The notes beneath the pieces are model-generated. The model was given only the letters and a program-made list of their open reading frames with translations, was not told the DNA's origin and made no database searches. From positions 1-20,941 of the forward strand of contig DASRYI010000288.1 in NCBI GenBank assembly GCA_035687255.1: DNA of 20,941 nucleotides. The letters run 5' to 3'. Both the position numbers and the translations under genes were made by a program. Shown one piece after another: positions 15,481-20,941 of the stretch. The DNA is from JAKEHA01 sp035687255 (GTDB lineage Bacteria; Krumholzibacteriota; Krumholzibacteriia; WVZY01; JAKEHA01). Positions within the stretch are counted from its first letter, which is position 1; each line of letters starts with the position of its first letter.

Positions 15481-15567
15481 GGGCTCCGGTTCACGGTTCT
15501 TGCATGCGAGGTAACCACCCTGCTCCACGTTCTCCTGACCATCGGCCGGGTCGCCCATGAAATCCGG

Positions 15568-16386
15568 GTGCTGTTCGGGCAACGCCTGGTGCCGCTCATG
15601 GCGGCGGGACTTGCGTTTCACCTGCTCCTCGGGCTGATTCCCTTCGTTTTCATCACCGCCTCGGTCGCGGGGTTTGTCTTCAAGAACCACGCCCTCAGCG
15701 AAAACAGCCTGTACGACACGCTGCTGGGATTGCTGCCGCCGGGTGTCGGCGAAGCGGTGCTCTCCAATATTTCGCAACTGGTGCAGAGCTGGCAGGGATT
15801 CGGGATCCTGGGTCTGATCTCGCTGTTCTTTGTGGCGGCGGGGCTGTTCGAATCGATCGAATGGAGCATCAACGGCGCCATGGGCGCGCGTCGCAAGGCC
15901 AGCTTCCTGCGCAAGCGGCTCAATACACTGGGCTACGTCATGGGCGCCATGTTGTTCTTCTCGGTCGCGGCGGTCGGCGATTACGCGTTCCAGCTGTTGC
16001 TGGCCGCGCCCGGACTGCGCGAACTGGCGGCAAACTTTTACCTCCCGCGCCGCGCGTTTTCGATGGGCGCGTTCGCGGTGTTCCTGCTGATTCTGTATCT
16101 CTCGATTCCCGCGCGCCGCCCGCAGATCTGGCGCGCCGTGACCGTGGCGCTGATCGTGGCGGGACTGTGGGCCATCCTCCAGAAGCTCGGCGCCACCGTC
16201 ACCATTTACATCTCACGCCGCCACGCGGTGTACGGCGCGCTGGCGGGAGGCGCGCTGTTTCTCACGTGGATGTATCTGCTCGCCACGCTGATTCTCATCG
16301 GCGCGCTGGCGCTGGACGTGTGGGCGCGCGCCGCCGACCGGTTGCCGTTGGACGCGGAATCGGGCTGGTCGGAGGGAATGGGATAA
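15568..16386 (+). CDS. YihY/BrkB-family inner-membrane protein
   Basis: At least 272 residues with six or so membrane segments: about 10-32, 85-107, 125-147, 165-182, 194-215 and 225-250. The LMAAGLAFHLLLGLIPFVF block corresponds to the AAALAFYTLFSLIPLL signature of the UPF0761/YihY family, and WMYLLATLILIGALALDVWA fits its last helix. The molecular role of the family is unresolved; early links to RNase BN were wrong. The GTG at 15568 is the first standard start in frame, but it leaves only a short N-terminus and no ribosome-binding site. The frame is open upstream, and a CTG at 15520 lies eight bases after GAGG (15508-15511), so the true start may be there. It sits one base before the NDH-2 remnant. 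Confidence 0.85.
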   Translation: MLFGQRLVPLMAAGLAFHLLLGLIPFVFITASVAGFVFKNHALSENSLYDTLLGLLPPGVGEAVLSNISQLVQSWQGFGILGLISLFFVAAGLFESIEWSINGAMGARRKASFLRKRLNTLGYVMGAMLFFSVAAVGDYAFQLLLAAPGLRELAANFYLPRRAFSMGAFAVFLLILYLSIPARRPQIWRAVTVALIVAGLWAILQKLGATVTIYISRRHAVYGALAGGALFLTWMYLLATLILIGALALDVWARAADRLPLDAESGWSEGMG

Positions 16387-16387
16387 C

Positions 16388-16570
16388 ATGCCGGGCCGCA
16401 CCGCCGCCGACACGCGCGTCGTCATCGTCGGTGGCGGATTCGGCGGCCCCTGCGCGGCCAGACCACTCGCGTCGCGCCGTATTCCGTTGACGGATTCGAA
16501 CCGGAAACGGACGCCTGAAGGCGGACGCGGCATCTCCCTATCCGGACCATGGGCAGAAAAACGCTGCTGA
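16388..16570 (+). pseudogene. N-terminal remnant of a type II NADH dehydrogenase-like FAD/NAD(P) oxidoreductase
   Basis: A 60-codon frame starting ATG one base after the yihY stop. Residues 8-35 (TRVVIVGGGFGG, then AARPLASRRIPLT) read as the FAD-binding beta-alpha-beta start of NDH-2/pyridine nucleotide-disulfide oxidoreductases. The expected acidic residue at the end of strand two and the NHHLFQPLLYQ block are gone. After about residue 36 the frame turns into non-family sequence and overlaps the next gene. I read this as a degraded or deleted gene that once followed yihY. A chance GxGxxG-like stretch is possible but less likely, given the VVIVGGGFGG run and gene-like spacing. Confidence 0.55.
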
Positions 16571-18024
16571 TTCTGATCCTCGTCACCCTGGTGCCGTCGC
16601 TGCTGATCCGGCTGCACCCGACGACCAGCGAGTCGTTCCAGTACGACGCCGTGGTGTCTCAGATCGCCGCGGGGGCGGGTGCCGTGGCCAACGCCTTCGA
16701 CCATGGCGATACCTTTGTGGCGCGGAGATTCCATCCCCCGCTTCTCTCCTACATCATCGAGCTCAACAATCGTCTGTGCGGAGATGATGCCTTCCGGGCG
16801 CGCATTTTCTCCATCGTGTTCGGGAGCCTGGCGTGCCTGGTGGTCGCCATCGCGATCGCGGTGCTCCTGCCGGCGGGCGGGATGCGTGTGGCCGCCGCGA
16901 TCATGGGCGGGTGGCTGTTGTGCGTCCTGCCGGTCCATCTCTACGTGAGCCGCACGTCGAACTGGGACGCAGTGTACGGATGCTTCGCCACCGCGTCGCT
17001 GCTGTGCCTGGCGTTGTACGTCAGTCAGGCCACGCGGATCCGCCTGCAGGCGGCGGCCATGTTCGGCGCGCTTGCATTTCTCACCTGCGAACTGGGACTT
17101 TCCCTGCTGCCGGCGTTCGCGTGCGTGTGCCTGCTGGACATGCGGCGCATGGACCGCGTGCGAACCATCCGGCGCTGGAGCGGCGTGCTGCTTCTCGTCG
17201 CCGTGGTGTTCGCGCTGCTCTGGCCCGGTGGGTTCCTGGAACTCGACCTGGGGCGGACGCTTGTCTATCGCTGGTGGGATTCGACAACGCACGTGCGCAA
17301 TCTCCCGTGGTACGCGTTCTATACCGAGCTTCTGGAGCAGTCGCCGGCCTTCACGCTGTTCGTGGTTGCCGGCATCGTGATCACGCTGGTCGTTCCCATC
17401 CGGCAGCCGGGCGCGCGCACGCTGCTCGCTTCGCGACTGTCCGCGCCCGCGTTGCCGTTCTGGATCTACGCGGCCACCGTGTTTCTTCTGAGTCTGCGGC
17501 AGCGTCTCGTGTACGTGCACCACATCGTGGACATGTTCCCGCCGCTGGTGGTTGCCGTGTGCATGGAGCTCACCGTGCGCGCGCAGTCGCTGACCCGGAC
17601 GGGACGGCGGTGGGCGCTGGGAATCGCCGCGGGCGTGGTGGCCCTGTCCACGCTGGCGGCGCTCAATCCCGATCCCGGGGTGGTCGGCCCGCAGGAACAC
17701 CCCGGATTTCTGGGAGTGCGTGACGCTCTGCGGGATTATCCGGGGGCGAAGATCTACTGTTACGACACGGTGGTGCTCGGCTACTACCTTCCCGGCGCGT
17801 CCATCGAGGGGGGCACCTCGCGTCTGTGGACCGCCGACGACGTGGCCCATGCGAAACAGATGAAGTACGATTTCGTGGTCTTCGACCGCACCAAGCTGGG
17901 CGCGGCGTATTCCAGCGCGGACAGCCTGGTGAGCGCGCTTGCCCCCGAGTACCATCTGCGCTGGACGATCACGCACCGGCGCACCGGCGCACCGGTGGCG
18001 TGGATTCTCTCGCCGCAATCGTAA
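16549..18024 (+). CDS. GT39/PMT-like (GT-C fold) membrane glycosyltransferase
   Basis: A 491-residue polytopic protein with about ten to eleven membrane segments in the first 375 residues and a roughly 115-residue soluble C-terminal domain. An N-terminal signal-anchor (KTLLILILVTLVPSLLIRL) is followed by a loop with SFQYDAV, in the position of the catalytic Asp of GT-C enzymes. The HPPLLSYIIELNNRLCG motif is the HPPLxYxl signature of the ArnT/PMT_2 families. Such enzymes move a sugar from a polyprenyl-phosphate donor to a protein or glycolipid on the outer face of the inner membrane. Donor and acceptor are unknown. The ATG at 16549 has no obvious ribosome-binding site and overlaps the remnant frame. 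The HAD gene follows after 27 bases. Confidence 0.8.
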   Translation: MGRKTLLILILVTLVPSLLIRLHPTTSESFQYDAVVSQIAAGAGAVANAFDHGDTFVARRFHPPLLSYIIELNNRLCGDDAFRARIFSIVFGSLACLVVAIAIAVLLPAGGMRVAAAIMGGWLLCVLPVHLYVSRTSNWDAVYGCFATASLLCLALYVSQATRIRLQAAAMFGALAFLTCELGLSLLPAFACVCLLDMRRMDRVRTIRRWSGVLLLVAVVFALLWPGGFLELDLGRTLVYRWWDSTTHVRNLPWYAFYTELLEQSPAFTLFVVAGIVITLVVPIRQPGARTLLASRLSAPALPFWIYAATVFLLSLRQRLVYVHHIVDMFPPLVVAVCMELTVRAQSLTRTGRRWALGIAAGVVALSTLAALNPDPGVVGPQEHPGFLGVRDALRDYPGAKIYCYDTVVLGYYLPGASIEGGTSRLWTADDVAHAKQMKYDFVVFDRTKLGAAYSSADSLVSALAPEYHLRWTITHRRTGAPVAWILSPQS

Positions 18025-18051
18025 TCCGGCCCGCGCTGCGCAGGAGTGCAC

Positions 18052-18828
18052 ATGCAGATCGATGAGATATCCGGAATCCGGGGCCTCCTTGCCGACATGG
18101 ACGGTGTGTGGTTCGTCGAGAACGAACCCATTGCGGGCGCGCGTGAGGCCCTGGCGCGCATCCGCGAACGCAACCTCGCCCTGCGCATCATCTCCAACAC
18201 CAGCACGCGCACCTGCGACGAGCTGGCCGCCAAGATGCGGCGTCTCGGAATGCACGTGGAGGCGAACGAAGTCATCAGTCCCCCGCGGGCGGCGGCCCGC
18301 ATGCTGCGCGCGCGGCAGGTGAAGGGCGTGAAACTCGTGGTTTCCGATTCCATCCGCGGCGAGTTTGCCGGGCTCGTGGAATCCGACCATCCCGACGCGG
18401 TCGTGATCGGTGACATTGGAGAACGGTGGGATTACACGCTGATGAACCAGCTGTTTCACCATGTGCTGGAGGGCGCGGAAATTGTCGCGCTGCACCGCGG
18501 GCGCTACTGGCAGGTGGCGGACGGACTCAAGCTCGACATCGGCGCGTTCGTGGCGGGGCTGGAGTTCGCGACCGGCGCCACCGCCACCGTGGTGGGCAAG
18601 CCATCACCGCAGTTGTTCCGCATGGCGCTGCAGGACATGGGCCTCGAGCCGGATCAGGTTGTGATGATCGGTGACGACATCTATCACGACGTCGGGGGTG
18701 CGCAGGAGGCGGGGTTGCGCGGCGTACTGGTGAAGACGGGCAAGTATCGCGAGTCGCTGGTGGCGTCGGCGGGCATCACGCCGGACATGGTGATCGATTC
18801 GATCGCGGTGCTGGCGGGAGTTCTCTAG
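18052..18828 (+). CDS. HAD-superfamily subfamily IIA phosphatase (HDHD2/LHPP-like)
   Basis: A 258-residue haloacid dehalogenase-type hydrolase. Motif I is LLADMDGVW (nucleophile Asp15, acid/base Asp17), motif II is IISNTST, motif III is the lysine in VVGKPSP and motif IV is IGDDIYHDVGGAQ. The type C2 cap lies between about residues 75 and 175. The layout matches the NagD/HDHD2/LHPP group, which hydrolyses phosphosugars, nucleotides or phosphoamino acids; the substrate cannot be read. The ATG at 18052 has AGGAG five bases upstream. A GTG at 18046 would overlap that site and is rejected. Its stop codon abuts the stop of the convergent deacetylase gene with no gap. Confidence 0.88.
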   Translation: MQIDEISGIRGLLADMDGVWFVENEPIAGAREALARIRERNLALRIISNTSTRTCDELAAKMRRLGMHVEANEVISPPRAAARMLRARQVKGVKLVVSDSIRGEFAGLVESDHPDAVVIGDIGERWDYTLMNQLFHHVLEGAEIVALHRGRYWQVADGLKLDIGAFVAGLEFATGATATVVGKPSPQLFRMALQDMGLEPDQVVMIGDDIYHDVGGAQEAGLRGVLVKTGKYRESLVASAGITPDMVIDSIAVLAGVL

Positions 18829-19857
18829 CTACAGCCGCCAGGTCGCACCGTGCACGGCGCGCACCGCGGTGTGCACCGGCGGGAAGCGCCCCTCGGATTG
18901 CGGTGGGGCCGCCGGCGCGGCGTCACCACTCATGCGGCGGAGCAGGGTTTCCACACACGCGCCCAGCGCGATCAGGTTGTAGCCCCCTTCGAGCACCGCC
19001 ACCAGCCGGCCGTCCGCGTGCGCGCGCGCGATTCGCATAACGTCGTCTGCCATGCTGCCGAACCCCGACTCGGTGACGCGCATTCCTCCCAGCGGATCCT
19101 GCGCATGCGCGTCGAACCCGGCTGACAGCATGACCAGTTGCGGCGCAAACTGATCGGCCACGGGAACCACGACGCGCCGGAACGCGGCCACCCACTCCTC
19201 GTCTCCAAATCCCGCGGCCATGGGAATGTTGACGGTCATGCCTTCCGCCTGCGGCCCGCCGATCTCCTCGAACGCGCCCGTTCCGGGATAGAACGGATAC
19301 TGGTGCAGCGAGACAAACAGCACGCGCCGGTCGTTCCAGAAAATCTCCTGTGTACCATTTCCGTGATGCACGTCCCAGTCGATGATCATCACACGCTCGA
19401 GGCCGTGGTGTGCCAGGGCGTGAGCCGCGCCCACGGCAATGTTGTTGAAGAGACAGAAGCCCATGGGGCGCGTGGATTCCGCATGATGCCCCGGCGGGCG
19501 CACGGTGGCGAGGCCGTTTCGATATTCGCCGGCCATCACGCGGTCGACGATGTCCAGCACACCGCCCGCCGCCAGCAGCGCGGTATCATGGGAGTGCGGC
19601 GATGTGAAGGTGTCGGGGTCGAGCATGGCGTAGTCACGCCCCGCCGTGCGCGCGATGGCCTCGATGTGTTCGACGGTGTGGACACGCGCCAGCTCGTCGG
19701 GAGTGGCACGCCTGACCGCCGGTCGTCGCGTGACTCCCAGCGCGTCGGTGCGGGACGCGATACCAAGCAGCGTCTCCATCCGCTCGACGCGTTCGGGATG
19801 CCCGTCGGGCGTCCGGTGGCGCAGAAACGCCGGATCGATGAGCAGGGCCGTGCTCAT
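18829..19857 (-). CDS. Histone-deacetylase-family (AcuC/acetylpolyamine amidohydrolase-like) zinc hydrolase
   Basis: A 342-residue arginase/deacetylase-fold enzyme. The catalytic His-His pair is His124-His125 in RPPGHHAE. The zinc ligands are Asp162 and His164 (DWDVHHGNGT) and Asp249 (SAGFDAH). The transition-state Tyr is Tyr295 in LEGGYNL. All active-site residues are present, so it should be active. The N-terminal HPERVERM motif is typical of the bacterial class II-like group. Bacterial members deacetylate acetylpolyamines, acetyl-CoA synthetase (AcuC) or other small molecules; the substrate here is unknown. The ATG at 19857 overlaps the TGA of the upstream membrane gene by four bases. The C-terminal 30 residues are Ala/Pro-rich and poorly conserved. 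Confidence 0.92.
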   Translation of the reverse strand: MSTALLIDPAFLRHRTPDGHPERVERMETLLGIASRTDALGVTRRPAVRRATPDELARVHTVEHIEAIARTAGRDYAMLDPDTFTSPHSHDTALLAAGGVLDIVDRVMAGEYRNGLATVRPPGHHAESTRPMGFCLFNNIAVGAAHALAHHGLERVMIIDWDVHHGNGTQEIFWNDRRVLFVSLHQYPFYPGTGAFEEIGGPQAEGMTVNIPMAAGFGDEEWVAAFRRVVVPVADQFAPQLVMLSAGFDAHAQDPLGGMRVTESGFGSMADDVMRIARAHADGRLVAVLEGGYNLIALGACVETLLRRMSGDAAPAAPPQSEGRFPPVHTAVRAVHGATWRL

Positions 19858-20924
19858 GGCGCGAATGGCCGGAGCCGGCCGTCGCCGTCCAAGGTGACGG
19901 CGACCAGCCGGGGTGAGGACGGCAAGGCGTCACCCGCTCGCAGGCGCACCAGCGTCACGTCGTCGCGTCCCGTGCGTTGCTTCAACGTCTCATCCGGCAC
20001 CAGCCAGAATCCCCGCACGCGGAAGATGGAATAATCGGAAAGCGCCGTCGCGGGATCGACGAGCGCCAGGGTGGCGCCGCGCGGAAGTGAAGACATCTCT
20101 TTGATCATGTCGTTTAGCAGCCGTTGGGAGCGTTCGCCGTTTTGCGTGATGGCGACGGCCTTGCCGTGCGCCGCCCATGCATTCGCCCCCAGCACCGCGA
20201 CGACCACAACCAGTGTCGCAACCCTCGCGCTCCGGCCACCACGCAGCAGATGCGATACCGACTGGCCGAAGAGCAGCGCCACACAGGGAACGAGCGCATA
20301 CGCGTACAGCTCGCTCACGTGATTGAGCGGTATGACCGGCACAATCATCACGGTCGCCGCCGCCATCCATGCCAGAACGCGCGCCATGTGCCGCCCGCTC
20401 ACGTACCCGGCCAGACACAGCAGCACTACCACCGCCGCCGATATCACGCCGGCCATCACCACACCGGTGTGATGCACGGCAAACGCCGTGAAGACGGCCA
20501 CGCTCGATACCGGGAGAAACGCGACAAACCACAACATCACCAGGTTCCGGACGGTACCCGGTCCGATGCCGGCATTGTACCTGCCGGGCGCAAGTTTCGG
20601 CAGGAAGCCGCCGAGATGCGTCCGCCACACCACATACGCGGCCGTGATCACCACCAGGCCCAGTACAAACCCGCGCTGCGAGGCACGCGCCGCATGCGGG
20701 CCGATGCCGGGATACGGGAGAAGCGCGCACACCAGCAGGATCGGAAAGAATCCCACCGCGCTCTCCTTGCATAGAAGCGCGACGGCGAACAGCAACATTA
20801 CCCATCCCGCGTGCCGGCCGCGCACCGTCAGCGCCAGCGCAATGGTTCCCGCCAGCGTGGACAGCGTCAGCGACAGCGTGTCGTAACTCGCCACCGCGCC
20901 GGCGGCCGCCTGCGCGACGGCCAC
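19854..20924 (-). CDS. GT-C-like polytopic membrane protein, probably 5'-truncated
   Basis: The 356 visible codons encode about eight membrane segments (roughly residues 1-265) and a C-terminal extracytoplasmic domain. The stretch DTLSLTLSTLAG, followed by LLFAVALLCKESAVGFFPILL, matches the middle of TMTC/GT39-like mannosyltransferase families (LSKExAVxLPLxLL). In those families 80-120 residues with the catalytic Asp pair come before it. Those are missing here. The frame is closed by a TAA at 20936-20934, within one arm of an inverted repeat that ends on the last base, so the break may be an artefact. The GTG at 20924 is only the first possible start. The gene overlaps the deacetylase start by four bases. 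Confidence 0.65.
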   Translation of the reverse strand: MAVAQAAAGAVASYDTLSLTLSTLAGTIALALTVRGRHAGWVMLLFAVALLCKESAVGFFPILLVCALLPYPGIGPHAARASQRGFVLGLVVITAAYVVWRTHLGGFLPKLAPGRYNAGIGPGTVRNLVMLWFVAFLPVSSVAVFTAFAVHHTGVVMAGVISAAVVVLLCLAGYVSGRHMARVLAWMAAATVMIVPVIPLNHVSELYAYALVPCVALLFGQSVSHLLRGGRSARVATLVVVVAVLGANAWAAHGKAVAITQNGERSQRLLNDMIKEMSSLPRGATLALVDPATALSDYSIFRVRGFWLVPDETLKQRTGRDDVTLVRLRAGDALPSSPRLVAVTLDGDGRLRPFAP

Positions 20925-20941
20925 GTAGGCGAGTTACGACA
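20879..20941. repeat. 14-bp perfect inverted repeat ending at the last base
   Basis: TGTCGTAACTCGCC at 20879-20892 is repeated as its exact reverse complement at 20928-20941, with 35 bases between. The outer arm stops exactly at the window end. It may be a fold-back assembly end or part of a longer inverted repeat beyond the edge. Confidence 0.7.

Noticed and set aside
16213..18495. A 760-codon minus-strand frame across yihY, the glycosyltransferase and the HAD gene
   Set aside because: It crosses three real plus-strand genes and gives an Arg/His/Gln-rich peptide, as expected from codon bias.
1..20941. CRISPR arrays, tRNA or rRNA genes, insertion sequences or a defence island
   Set aside because: No regularly spaced repeats, no tRNA- or rRNA-like segments, no transposase-like frame and no terminal repeats of an element were seen.

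Overview
This is a G+C-rich bacterial window (roughly two thirds G+C by eye) with tightly packed housekeeping genes. Neighbouring genes often overlap by a 4-base start/stop pair. The lineage cannot be fixed from the sequence. A lipoprotein signal peptidase and a DivIVA protein, together with a Chlamydia-like class Ic ribonucleotide reductase and a type 2 isoleucyl-tRNA synthetase, would suit a poorly characterised diderm group, for example the FCB/candidate-phylum part of the tree. That placement is inference only.

Positions 1-11150 are all read from the minus strand. In transcription order they encode a YggS-type PLP-binding protein, DivIVA, a purine nucleoside phosphorylase (PNP), isoleucyl-tRNA synthetase, a DksA/TraR zinc-finger protein, signal peptidase II (LspA) and an RluD-type pseudouridine synthase. 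A partner-switching module follows: a STAS antagonist, an RsbW-like kinase and a membrane-anchored RsbU/SpoIIE-type phosphatase. The start of ruvX is cut by the left edge. Hairpin terminators follow yggS and divIVA, and a likely -10 box precedes the PNP gene, so this stretch is probably several transcription units.

Positions 11151-11554 are a divergent control region with phased TCCAC repeats, inverted repeats and a good sigma-70-type promoter. It drives nrdA-nrdB (11555-15364), which ends at a hairpin terminator. NrdB has Phe where the radical Tyr normally sits and Glu as its first metal ligand, which is the class Ic signature.

Positions 15365-18828 are plus strand: a YihY/BrkB membrane protein, a short remnant of a type II NADH dehydrogenase, a GT39/PMT-like membrane glycosyltransferase and a HAD phosphatase. 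The last two genes (18829-20924) are on the minus strand: a histone-deacetylase-family hydrolase and a second GT-C-like membrane protein that has lost its N-terminus. A perfect inverted repeat ends exactly on the last base and looks like an assembly boundary.

I found no CRISPR array, tRNA, rRNA, insertion sequence or clear new defence system. The most notable signals are in core enzymes: a GXHH active-site motif in IleS, Tyr-to-Phe in NrdB, and Asp at the base-recognition position of PNP. Also notable are a partner-switching cassette without a sigma factor gene and a repeat cluster in front of nrdAB.
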